Assembly (NCBI RefSeq): GCF_028769735.1
Contig: NC_088173.1
Coordinates: 12,359,038 to 12,423,037 of the forward strand
Direction: 5' to 3'
From: Zonotrichia leucophrys gambelii
Taxonomy: Eukaryota > Chordata > Aves > Passeriformes > Passerellidae
DNA: 64,000 bases
Every line of letters starts with the position of its first letter. Position 1 is the first letter of the stretch. The notes beneath the pieces are model-generated. The model worked only from the letters and a program-made list of their open reading frames with translations, was not told where the DNA came from and did no database searches. This document shows, piece after piece, positions 36,101-49,000 of this stretch. Position numbers and translations under genes: made by a program.

Positions 36101-39100
36101 ATGTAGCTATATATAATGTGTCCAAGTGCCAAACTAGTCTGTAGGAATGTTATTGTGTAAAATAAAAACTGAAGCTGATGGATGTCATATAGAAAGCTGT
36201 TGTCTTTTTCATTTTTTTTTTAATTTATTTCAAAGAAATCTGTAGCACTTACCACTGAAGTTATTTTAAGTACATTTGACTGCACTAACGGTCTCATCAC
36301 TTCAAGAGCTCACCACTTTTCTGAGCAAAATTATTCCAAATATACAAGGTGGAAAGACCTTTTATTTGGAATTTACTTTAAGTGATCTCTGAAGCCTACA
36401 CAGGTTGTGAAGGAAGGCACAATAAAATCTTTTCTTAGTAGCTGCTTAAAAAGTCCCTAGGGTTTCTACTACAACATTGTCTAACCTTTAGCTAAAGGCC
36501 CCTTCTATTGATTGATTTCTTTGACTGGTTCCATCCCTGGGTGCTTTCACTAGATGGCATAGGCTTTATTTTGCAGCACTTGTGCATGATGGAAATAAGT
36601 AGAGTTGAAAGCAAAAATACTGAGCTATGCATCCTCATTGGAAATAATTAAAATTTAATTTATCTACAATTATTTCACTTTCTTCTATCGCATTTTACAG
36701 ACCATTGAAGAACATTTCAGTTAAATAAGTTTCTTCACTTTTTTTTCTAATCTCAATATAATTTTATTCTATACCTTTTGGAGCTCTTAGGTGTGGACAT
36801 AAATTATTTCAATATATGTTTTAGTTTTAAAAAGTTAGACTTTTGATTTCTGGCCAATCAAAAGTTTGACTTTCGATTCAGGATCACTGAATCCTTTGAT
36901 GACAGTGCACTCATCTCATACTTGAAAAAAGAACAAGTGTCACTTTAGTGTTCCTGGCAGAACTGCTGAGGGTAATGTCTCTGGCCACAGGGCTGGTGCA
37001 TCTGCTCCCAGTGTGACTAGAGAACACTGTGCAAGGCTGTTGGGCTTTGTGAGGGAAGCCAGATTCACAGCTACAGGAACATGGCACGTGATCAAAATGC
37101 CAAGTTCATCAAGAGTCCTGACAATACTCACAGAAGGAAAAGCTGTACTGCAGAACACACCAATGTGTTCAGCTCATGTGCAGGTGTACACATTTGTGAA
37201 TGCACACAAAGCACGCTGGAGCATTTGCCTCAAAAGCCTGCACATGGTTCAGATGTTTGTATTAATATAAACATAAAACTGCAATTGGAAATTGAGGATT
37301 TCTCTGATATAGATCCCACAACTTTATAAGCTGTTCTACAGATGTTTTTGTATTTTTGGGGTGGAACCCCCAAATAATTTAATTGATGTGAGACAGCACA
37401 GTGCCTTGAAGATGACACATTCAACTTAGGGGTTCCAGCTTTCCACCTGTATCTCTTGACCATTCCTGGCAAAGATAAGTACTGAACAGGGAAAGCAGTT
37501 TCCCTTGCATTAGACCATCACATACAGATGTTTTGTAGGATTATAGTGCAGTTCAAGTTCAAGTGTACTTACTACACCTCAGAAGATTCTCAGGTAGGAT
37601 CTTATATTTATGATATTTTAATAAACATAGGATGACAGGGAGCAGCCAGTAATCTGGGGTAGGGTCCAAGGAATCACAAAGAGAATACCAGTCAGAAATT
37701 CCCATGAAAAAAAGCCAGGTTCTATGAAGATGTCCAAGAAGCCTTTCCTTATTATGACATATGGGTTGACAGATCACAAAAATCCTGTGGCAAGTAAATG
37801 GCTTTTTCTTGATCTGTGATGAAATGCAGAAAAACAAATGAAATTGTAATTAATTACTGAAAGGCCGCATTAAAACTTTTGTGAAGAGTATCCTCAATGG
37901 TCTCATTAGGTTTTCTTTGAATGAGGACTGTTAAATCAGCAATACATTATTGACAGAAATAAGGGAAATATACAACAGAAATTCAAAGACAATTAATTTT
38001 ATTAATAAAATCATTCTCTTCCCATATGTAGAATATTTCAAGAAAGATATATATTTATATATATATAAAATATTCACACACCCCTATCAATTTAGGGCTT
38101 ATATATTGTACTGTAAGATGAATATAAATCTTCTTGTGTATGTGTATATTACGTACATGACTAGAAATAAGACTAGGGAAACTGATACAGTACTGAGTGT
38201 GTCTCAAGTGTCCATGGGGCACAAATGAATAAGTTCATAATATTCTCAATAGTTCTGGACAAATAATTTAATCTGTAAAATTATTCTGCAAGTATTTCAA
38301 AAGTAAATGTCTCAATATGTGTTGTACTTGTGCTGTAAGTGGAAAGAGAACAGAGTCCACAGGCATCCTAATCACCACAACCCTCTGAAGGCTGACATTT
38401 CTATTCTTTCATGTAGCACAAGATAAACATTTGCAATGCATGTGAAAATAAAATATAACAGAAAAAAATTTGGGGGATACAGCAGATGTAAAAATATGCC
38501 AAGGTCTCTCCAATCTCCCATCATTTTTCTCCTCTTTTACCTGAAAAGCTTTCATCTGTCCTGTTTCTCTGTCTTGGCTGTTTAATTTGGTTGCACATAG
38601 CCTGTCTGGTCCAATTAATTCTTGATATCCACTGGTTTTATCTTTCTTCATTTCTTTCTTCAGAATTAAGTGTTTCCTATAGGTACCAAGAGAGAGCAGC
38701 AAGCTCAGGAAGAAAAGATTATTTCAAGCAAGTCATAGCAGGGAGTCAAGAGCCAGGTCCTCATGCTTATGCAGCCTTACAGAATAGAGTATGTCTGAAT
38801 ACAGCTGGTGATGAGAAAGGATATACAAAAAAACAAAAACAAGACAGGTCAGGAGTGCAAATCCTTGTGATCTGAAAAGTCTCCTTTTATAGTCCACTTT
38901 GACCACTCTGATAGGCATTGCAAGGGCTTTAGGCTTTCAGTTAAATTAAAATTTAACATTCCTCAGAAATTGCAAACTTATTATATCCACTTAAAAATTT
39001 TGGAACTTGGGCACAAAGAACTGTCTCACAGTCTTCTCTAGTAGGAGCCAGGAAAACTATCTAAAAGTCTGCAACATAATGATGATATTGGGCTGGGTTT

Positions 39101-42100
39101 GTGAAGTCTGGAGGTGGGAGCAAAAAAAAAAAAACAAAGTAGATCAATATCGTATGAGGTTGTTCTTTAATTTACTTAATTCAAGACATCTCTGAATGAG
39201 AAACCCAAAGTGAATTTTGAATTAGATAGGATTATTGCAACATAAAACATCCATGGTCTTTTATAGTTCAGGTGATCAAAGAAGAACATGAGAAACAGCA
39301 GCAGCAGTAGTAGAGCATATGCTTGTAGAAGAGTAACATAACACAGACTATGATGAGAAAAAAGGAAAAACATCCTAAAAGTGTTCTTCCCAGACTTAAC
39401 TAAAACCTCAAATATAAGTCAGCAAGATCAGGTACAACAACTGTTAAAGAAAACCTGTATCATGAAAAATAGTGGCAAAGAGGTTGCTACCCCATCACTG
39501 AAGGATAGCTATTTTATAAGAAAGAGAAATTGTGTCCAACTCAGAACATGGAAGTGGCTCAAGCAGGAATTATATTTAACAAGTTTGTATCATCTTGTAT
39601 GCAAAGATATCAAAATTTTGGTACATATTATAGGAATTCTAAATCAAAATTAATCCTATTTAAAACATTCTTTTAAACTCTCAATATTTGCCTTCTCCCA
39701 GTTTTAAATTATTTTCGGCATTTTAAAATGTTTTTTATTGTGCAGCAGCTAGCTCAATTCCATGATTTTTGAATAAAAATAAAGACTATTTATTATAAAA
39801 GAATCTATATATTGCAGTTACCTACAGTAGAAACAATCCAAGCTATGCCATATTGATTCACATAACCAAATTAAGAAATCAATAACTCTATCTGTGATTA
39901 AAATTGATTACAAAACCTAATCATCTTACCTGAAAAAAAGGAAGGCAACACCTTCCATCTGTAGATTTTTAATCCCCTAATTGTAGGTTTTCTAATTTAA
40001 TTATCAAATGGTACAAGGAAAAAACATACTTGATATCTTTGATAATTAACTCTTCATAATTTATTGCTACTAGGCAAAACCATCACCACATTTAGAAACT
40101 TCTTTTGTCATCATAAGACCAGTAATCAAACAGCACACTTAGAAAGTATTTGCTGTTCCAATCAAAAGCAAGGGTGTTTTCTTCAGCTTCTTGGTAGATC
40201 TAGATTTTGACCCCACAGTTGAAAGATGACAGAATCTAACCACAAGAAGGGCCACCCAGCACCATCTTCTTGAGAACGAGAACCAATTCAAGAATCTGGT
40301 TCTCATCTTCTATAGCTGGTAGTCAGAGGCCCAGGGTAAACCTGTGGCCCATCACTTCATTGAAATTCTGGTGAAAAGCTAATCATTGCATCCTGATTGT
40401 CCTCCTAGCCAACCTGTACATCCAGAAATAATAAACAACTTTCATAACTGAAAAAGAAAGAATATTTAAACTATGAGCACATGCAGGAACCTTTGTATGA
40501 CAGAAAGGTCTTACAGAGTTCTCATACTTCCCAGAAAATGTTGTTAAGATCACCTCTCATGTTCTACAAACACTGGAGTGTGTGTGATAGCATTTACCCA
40601 CAGCAGGGATCAAATAAATAGAAGAAATCTATTTACTCCCACACAAAAGGAGGAAGACCGCTCTGTATATTGTGTCATTCTCTAACATCAAGATGTGGTA
40701 AACAACTTCACCAATTGCTTCATCAAGGAAATCTGACCCTGACAGAGCATTATCTGTATAACCCTTTGCCCTTTTGCCTCTGTCAGGGCCTCATACATAT
40801 CACATCAGCTGCTCTGACAGGAGGATGTGCCACGAGGTCAAGCCTCTGCTCAGCTGAATGGGGATTGTCAGCAACTGTTTGTGACCATCCCAAACCAAAA
40901 AACAGCCAGTATTCCCCTGATCCCAGCCCTCACTTAGATGAAGGGCACCGTGTCAGTGCCATCTCTGGGTGCCAGCTCTTTTCTTGTTTCTCCAGATAGA
41001 CAGTTAGGAAATGATAATGTGTGCACCTCCAAGAAATCAAATATAGCCTATGCACAGCTATGTATACTCCAGCTATACCTATACAAAAACCTACCAACTT
41101 CAGGCTCCAATTACAGTAATCAACACAAAACATAGGAGCTGAAAGCATGGGGAAATTAGGCACAGCAGACAAGTCCAGTGGAGTGAGAAAATATTATATT
41201 AATGGGTTTTATGTAAGGAGAGGCATGTATGGGTGATGCATATATAAGGCATATAAACTGAAAATGTTTGGTGTTAGGACTTTTGGGACCTGTACTAAAA
41301 TCAGAATATATTGTTTTAAACAGTTTAAAACAGTGGTGATAAAATATAGGCTGTCATACCTACTTTTTAAGTAAAATTTAGTTTTGCATGGATGTCAACT
41401 TAATACTTTACAAAATAAAACAATGAAGATATATACCCTTTCTCTGCTAGAATAATTGCCATTCTCATGCCTAAATAAATGTTATGAAGGCATCTGTTTT
41501 GAAAAATTATGCTTTCATGTTATTTTGATGTATTTTAACTGAGATTTTTCCCATTCAAAGGGTTTAGGAGAAGCACAGCTTTTTTAACAAATAATGCCAT
41601 TTAGACTTTTCTGAGGGAAGTATTTTTTTAATATCAGTTGCTCCTCAGCCACTCCAGCTATTCCTACCCAAAGGTCATGCCCAGAAATGGTGGGGGATGA
41701 CTCCAGTTGCTTCCAGCAGCCCCATTCTGCGCACCCCAGTCAGACATTGCATTTAAAAAAAAGACAAGGCAATTTTCAAGCTGAGAAGTCATTAGACTAG
41801 ACAGAAAATTACCCATTACCAGATACATAAATGGGAAAACATGCAAATAACTGCATTTCAAGATGGTGTAAAGTGAACTGAATACCTCCACTGCTAAGAC
41901 TGGAACTGGTGCAATAACTAAACATGCAGGTGAAGAAATCTTGCTGATAGATATGTGACGGAAAATTATAGTTAATTTTCTGTACAAGTTTAACTGTACA
42001 ATTATTCAATAATTGTCTATTTAAAGAGCATCTATTCTTTTGATTTCTGAGTGAGCCCTGCCCTTCTTCTAGATTACTACTAGCAGTAGTCAGGTTGAAC

Positions 42101-42984
42101 TTCCTTTTGAAAAACAAGTGGAAATACTTGGGAGTATTTTTATTTTGTTTTTAATTGAAAAATTCTATGCCATGTTCTTAGATTTTCTCTGGAGTTCATT
42201 CTCTGTACCACCACTCTTTCATCAAAGGCATCATTTCATATTCACGATTCTTGAAACAAGTTACTACACCTGCAGCATTTGTGTTCTGGAGTAGGGTCTT
42301 CAAATTAAATTCATGTGAATATTTTGCTCCTCCATGCAACCTTGTCTTTGTACATATAGATGGAATCAGTTACTTAATTTCACTATCAGGAAAGAAGGCA
42401 TTAGAACTAAACAACGTGGTTTTTTTCTCTGAAGAGAGCTCCTGAGCTATTTAGTTTATGTTAAATTATTACAAAATTTATCATATGTGACCTGGCTACT
42501 TTAAATGATACAACAATGAAAATCACTGGCATTTTCTAATGTTTAATCAATTTGTCAAATGACAGAACGTGAAACTGAATTATGAGTACTGCAACAAGAG
42601 AAAATATACAAAATTCTCCTCCAATGAACAATGAACAAGAGATAAGTGGAGGTTTTTAATGCTTCCCTCTGAACTAGATGGCAAATGGATTTCTGCAGAG
42701 CTCTATTCCTCATGCATCAGTATCCTCATACCTACTGTTACTAAGGGACAGCCATCTACATAAATGCATAGTGTGAAATAATGGGGTGGGAAAAAACACT
42801 CTGAAAGATTTATATAGTAGTTATCTTAAGATAGTAGTTATCTTAATAAGCAGCAGAACATAAGCCAATGGAGAAATGCTTCTGCAATCAGCCAACTAAA
42901 CCTTGGGGCCTCATATATAAATGAAAAATAAGCGTAATAACCTTTTGATTTAGACAGCACTAGTAAGGACAAAGTGGAAGAACT
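33192..42984. other. Long unique AT-rich stretch, no gene seen
   Basis: Almost 10 kb without a recognisable gene or transposon. Minor structure: a direct repeat of aagtatggattaaa (35947-35960 and 36001-36014), AT-rich alternating DNA at about 38045-38075, an A run near 39122-39134, and GC-richer patches at about 36950-37220 and 40670-41000 with open frames of 72-109 codons that resemble nothing I know. A 17-bp-period duplication (atagtagttatctta) sits at 42814-42846. It may include decayed repeats beyond recognition by eye. Confidence 0.55.
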
Positions 42985-43480
42985 TTGTGTCCAGCTTGAG
43001 GAAATATATTTCAAGAAATTTGACAGGAAGTCCAGAGGAGAGTCACAAATATGAGAGGTTTTTAAAGCATTATTTGTTACAGAATATTGAATGAAGGGAT
43101 AGAAGAGTTTAATTTGGAGGAGAGAAACTGCAATACCAATGTAAAACAAACAAAATAAATATTCACCTAAATTACAGTTTCAGGAAAGAGGAAGGAATTA
43201 ACCTAATATCATATTCATGTGAATATGAAAAACAGCAATTGGCTTAAATTATAAAGAACAAGATATTAACAAAAACACCTTAATAACAGCAGTAAGGTAA
43301 AACCTGGGTCACATCTTTTGAGAAAGCTGTGGTATTTCCAGTGCTGGAGGTGTTTAAGACTAGACTGCACAGATGTCTCTCCGACTCTACCTGCACGTAA
43401 TTGGCCCTGCCCTGCAGAAGATGAATGGACACTGACTGAATAACCTCTTGAATTCCCTTCCAGCAATATTATGATCTAAC
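42985..43480 (+). mobile_element. Ancient CR1/L3-like LINE remnant, plus strand
   Basis: Patches in the right order for an old CR1-type 3' end: gtccagaggagagtcacaaa, gagaggtttttaaagcatta, gaagagtttaatttggagg, then gcttaaattataaagaacaagatatt-like text, aacaccttaataacagcag, gctgtggtatttccag, ggaggtgtttaagactagac and finally ttcccttccagcaatattatgatct. It is far more diverged than the other CR1 copies here, so it probably predates passerine radiation. Edges are uncertain. The 66-codon minus-strand frame at 43266-43466 is antisense to it. Confidence 0.65.
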
Positions 43481-45949
43481 CACCTGTAATTCTCACTGCA
43501 TTTAAATCAGTGCCAGAGCATTTAATAACCTCCCTTCTTTTTTCCCTATTATGACCTCTTACAAGAAAAGCTAATAATAGCTTACCCTCGAGTTTAAAAG
43601 GCGATGAAACAGTTGCAACCTCCTCTCACAAACCACTCCAGACACAAATGATGAGCAGATTTCTGCATGCCTGTGCTCAGACTCCAATGTAAAATGTAAA
43701 AGGGAGTGTCTTTTGCTTGGCAGTGTTTTTACTGTTGAACGTTCAGTATTTAAGTAGTAAAAAGACCGTTCACACTTCCTTTAACAGAATCAGTGAGCTA
43801 AAAGCACTTTGATGACTGAAGGACATGATACAAGAAGGTACACACAACCTTCTCCCAGTCAAAAAAAAAAAAAAAACCCACAAAAAAACCCCACAAATAA
43901 AAATCCCACCAGCCTCTCTTCTCTGAAAAAAACCACCAAGAAACAAAAAAATATGTATGACTCACCAAATAAACAGAAAGGTAGCGCTACTCAGGACTTT
44001 AACTGCAACCTTCTGATTGAATTCCATTGTAGGAGTTTGGGTTCTACTATGAAGGAAAAATTCAACACTTTTTTCTGCTTGCTATCTGAAAGTTAATTCT
44101 GATATTAAGGAAACATTTCATCAAGATGCTTGTGTGTGTGTGTCTCTGTGTGTATTTACATACAAACATAATTACAGATACCAAGTTTTTACCTAAGAAA
44201 ATAAAGACACTATTAAAGCAACTATGTTTTCCTGCAATTAGTAGCCCAGAAAACATGGAAAAGTTCTGAAGACTTTCCTCCATGAAGGAAAACCCATATT
44301 CACTCTGATTCATTAGGGTAGAATTCCCCATCTTGCTGTTTACTTCACCATGATTTTGTGCGCTCTCAATTGGGAAAAGCCTCACAGCCAATGTGACAAA
44401 TACTGAGGCAGACATGTTTGTGGTTTATGAGAAACATTTCCAGATCACCTATCTTGTACATATGACTGGAAAATGAATGGTAGTTTGGTAGGAGCTGGGC
44501 TACAAAGATGAAGTCTGAAATGTGGTTCTGTAACTTTAAACTAATGAATATTAGTGCAAGCAGATAATTTTCATTTACCTAATACCTTTCCCCTATAGAT
44601 TAGTAAGTATTTCACAAAAGAAGGACACTTCATAAATTTCAGTAGTGAGAAAGCTAAGATAAGTAAATAGACAAATAGATCAGAGAAGAAAAGTAAATAG
44701 CCAAAAGTCATCCTGTGGGCCCAAGACAAAGCTAGAAAAAATACACAGCTCTTCTGAGTCTCTCTGCTTTAGCAGTTTGACTACACTGAGTGCAGTAGGC
44801 ACCACTTAATCACATAGGAATTTAAAAATTAGCTGCTTAAATGAAGATCCTTGTTGAGTGAGAAAAACCTTTAGTAGAAAGGAAACTCCTGTGGAACTCC
44901 ATCCACTACTAATATGCTATGCTTTCCAGTTAACATTACAGTAGGATTAATAAAGGTTTTCAGAAAACTGAAAGGCTTAACTAATTATAAATTTCATTCA
45001 CAATTCAGCTAGGAGTAATTATTATCCTGGGAATTCTTCCTACTCCCTTGGAATACAAGCATCAAAAAAATGGAAATATTCCTACCCTGATTATTCATAC
45101 TTCTTGGCAAAATAACAGAAAGCACTTTCCTAACCTGCAAAGACAGGATGCTCAAAGTAGCTAAACAAAGAAAATACTTGAACTTAAACCGCATTAAGTA
45201 ACAAAAATGGAGGACAAAAGCAAGACTCTGTTGTGAAGAAGTTTGTTGCCAACTAACTTATCCTCAAGGATTTGTCCTCATCTTAGATTCAGAACCAGGA
45301 AGATGACTGTGAAAATTTTATTTTTGAAAAACAAAATGAAAATTAAGAGCCTCTTTTCAGAAATATTATATACATTTTTTTAATTTGCTTCATAGATTGA
45401 CTTGCAAAGACCAGACTCGGTCATACCAACCCATAAGGCCATAGGATAAATGGATAAATTGCCAGATTTCAAAACCAGATATTGAAACTACAGTTTTTTG
45501 GCAAATTTTATGTTCATATGAAAATAACTTAATTTATTTAAAAGAATGTAATGTAACATAAGGCAGAACTTGGTAAAAATTTATTAATATTGGACTCACA
45601 CTAAGGACCTACTGGTCTGGTTCTGTGAAATCTGGAACCATTTGTATAGAAAGTCTGCATCAAAAAGGATTCCATCCTTCTTTTATATGCTATTATGGTT
45701 CCCTACCTCCAGTTCACCAAAATTTTTTGGTCAGCTTATTCATGACTCATACAAAGAAAAATTATATGTAACTTATTTTTAGGAATTCTACAGTACCAAT
45801 AAGGGTATCATTAAAAACAAACTTTAGAAATCAAAAGACTTTCCTTTTAATTAAGTCTCACTGGGAATAGTAAGTCACTTTCTTTTTTGTACTCTCATTT
45901 TTGAATTCCATAAACATCATTTTTGAATGCAAGAAATTATGTATTTAGG
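43481..45949. other. Unique AT-rich DNA
   Basis: No gene seen. It includes a 16-A run at 43861-43876 in an A/C-rich stretch and a short (GT)n at about 44131-44153. Open frames of 95 and 117 codons (43809-44096 plus; 44062-44415 minus) pass through these simple repeats and resemble nothing known. Confidence 0.6.
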
Positions 45950-46056
45950 TGGCCCTATGGATTTCAATTCCGCAGTGTTTGACAAGGTGATTGGTCAGGG
46001 ATTGGACTCAATGATATTAGAGGTCTTATCCAGCCTAAATGATTCCCTGATTTTAT
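45950..46056 (+). mobile_element. Short, old CR1 3' end, plus strand
   Basis: The part gattggactcaatgatatta, gaggtcttatccagcctaaa and tgattccctgattt follows the CR1 terminus (ggactagatgatct, ggtcccttccaacc, atgattct) with many changes. The preceding ~50 bases may also belong to it. Confidence 0.65.
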
Positions 46057-49000
46057 AAAGAGCAAAATGGGTTTTAGGGTTTTTTTCTTTTTTCTTTTCC
46101 CTTGAATTGTAATTTATCAGTTGTCAGGTTTAAGGAAAAGTTTCAGAGGAATATTATGTTCATCCTTACTTTCTCATTTTGTTTATAGGTAGGACTGGAT
46201 TCAGATTCCATCAGTTTAAGCAGGCATAAATCATTCTTCCCAACTCAGCTTGGGAAAAATCAGTAATGATACAGTTTTAATTTCATAACTTAATTTTGAA
46301 AAGCTATTACTTTTTAATGATTTTTCCATTTAGATAATCTCATTATTTGTTTAATCAATCCTCAAAACAAAAAAATGTTTCAGACTAAAGAAAAATATTT
46401 GCTATCAATCATGAGACTTCTTTATGAAAATAAGGGTTAATATTAAACATGAAAATAAATTTTTAGTCAAAATATTTTTAAACAACTTAAAGATTATCAT
46501 TGGAATTACTGTGAAATATGAAATACAAGTGTGAAAACTCCCTTGTATTTCATATGGAAAAACAAAGGGGAACAATATTGTTTATTGTCAGGCATTTCAC
46601 TTGAAACAGAATGCAAAAGCCACCAAAGAGATGTAGTTTCTGCTGCCACAATTTACTTTAAACAAAAAAATAATTATAGTTATTGAAACCAGGGAGAGAA
46701 AATTTCTGAAGAAATTGTTAGATCCATTATGCTAATCAGTCATCCCCCTCTGCATCATTATAGTTCAGCTTTCATAGCTATTAATAGAAGAAGCTGCTGG
46801 AAGCAAACAGAAAGGTATACAACTGTATTATTATAGCAACTAATTTATAAAATTTAGTTTATGAATAAAACATCAAATAAATGTTTTCATAATTAGTTTT
46901 TCTTTTCATGAATAATGAAAAACAATCACAAGCACATTTGTTTGTTTTTTCTATTTTAAGGTGTATTACAGAAGTCCTAAATTGGATGTTAGAATCTCTT
47001 CAGAGAAAATAGGTAAGAATGTTCCATCTCCATCACTTTTTCAATAGGCAAATGAACAAGTGTTGAATTTGGAGAATAACACCAAAACAGTATCTTTGAC
47101 TCTTTCAATTTACTTTCAGTCATGCTCAGCGTACTTCTGCATTCATCTCCCATTCACTTAGTGAATATTCATTTTTCACAGGAACTATTATCAGAGAAAT
47201 AAAAAGAGAAAAGACAAAGATAGATTCTCATCTTTTCTGTGTTCTTTTACACCTCTTGAGCAGTGTACCAGGGAAAGAAAATAGCAACAATTGGCTAAAT
47301 GGAGCTGCTTTTAATGCTTCTGCCAAGCTACAGTGCAGTGCATTACAGGAGAGGAAGGCAGACATCCAGTGGGTGCTCTTCTCTCACTATTGTTTAGTGG
47401 TTTATTATCTATTGCAAACTGCAGCTAGCTGGCACAGCTTAGAGTGGCTTGGAGGCCATTCATTTTTATTGTGGGTATGGAGTGATTGCAATCATTCACA
47501 TGAAGCAGAGACTTGCCCCTGGATCCCAAAAGCTCCAGCCTCTTCAGCCTCTTAGTCCAAAGAAAAATCAGGCTTAAGTTCATGTTTCACTCTTCACTTT
47601 CATTTCATTCACATTAGTGGTAGTATATATGTTCACAGTAAAACCAAAGGCAAGGTTTCCTCCAAAGATTGTATCTACTGAAATCGCTAAATAAGCCAGG
47701 CAAGAATGTGAGCATGCATTTTGCAGCTCAGACCAAGCAGAAGCATGTTGCTGTTTTATGTCAACAATTAGTGCAGGTGGTGGACACTGTTCTCAGTCTT
47801 GGAGACTCAGGTATGGAACCAGTTAAGAAGGGCTCTTACACAAGCTAAAGCTAGTCCTCTGTAAAAATAAAATGAAAATAAAAATAATTGTAAGAAGCTG
47901 TTGAACTGTCTTCTCTTACTTAAAAAGGTGGGGAGTTGTTTGTTTTGCATTAGAAGAGTTTTCTGACTCATGATCAGTTTGGTACAGCATTGCTAATGCC
48001 TTTACTAAATGCAAGACAAAAATCACTGGAGAGAATAAGAGAAATTTAAAAAACATATATTTGACAACCATGTGTAGCATAGAACACTTTTGCCTTTCAA
48101 AGCTCCTTACCAGAGCCCTAACACAAAGGCATTTGATGACTCAGCCATGGTTTGCAGCTCTTTTCAACTGATTCTGTGCATGCTCACACAATTACACACA
48201 TGAACGTGATAAAATACAATTTAATCTAAAATCATCACTCAGTCATTAAATCATTCAGTAGTTTAATATATTCAGGAATGATGCTGTGGGCTAAGCTGGT
48301 GTAGCCAAGACTCAAAGCATTAAAGCTATTATAAAATTCCATGGAGTTTTTTTTTTTTCCCTTTAACTGCTATACCTTCTTGAGAGACTCAGGGAGTCTC
48401 ATAACAAGCTCAGGGAGCTTATGGTTGTTTTGTACATGTCTAAAGCCTAATTCTGACCAATCCTAATTAGTTCATGCAGATCAGGTGCTCAGTATAAGAT
48501 ACTGTTCAAAGTCAAGTCATAAAAGAAACTTTTGTAAGAATAAGTGTTGTTAGTAAAGATGATTGAGTCCTCTGTGGACACTGGGGAGCAGTTTTATTTT
48601 AGAATAAACTTTTGATGTATAAATGAGAAGAATATCATCATTATTCTAAAATATTATATGACACCTAAAATATGGCCATTACTTTCTAAGGAAACAAATC
48701 CTCTCTTTTCCCTTAAGTCTTGAATTCTTTGCTGCAACTGCCAAAGCAGGTAATAGGATATGTTCTACACAGAGACATAAACCATAAAAATGTGTTCTAC
48801 ATTTAATTAACATTAAATACCTCTGTCTTATTGGGGCTGGAGTACTTTATCCCTTTTTTTCTTTTCCTCAACATTTAACATTCACAGTCAAAGTCGTCAA
48901 CATTTGACTTTAAAATAGTTGAGAGAATGGATGGTTGTTTCTGATAATGTAGACAGATAAAACCTCAGGGGGATGGTAAGTCAGGATTTAAAAAAGCTTG

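Noticed and set aside
37013..37270. 85-codon plus-strand frame overlapping two others
   Set aside because: Three overlapping frames of similar size on both strands with no recognisable product.
40670..40999. 109-codon plus-strand frame in a GC-richer patch
   Set aside because: No motif or family resemblance, no splice or promoter context; GC-richer DNA gives such frames by chance.
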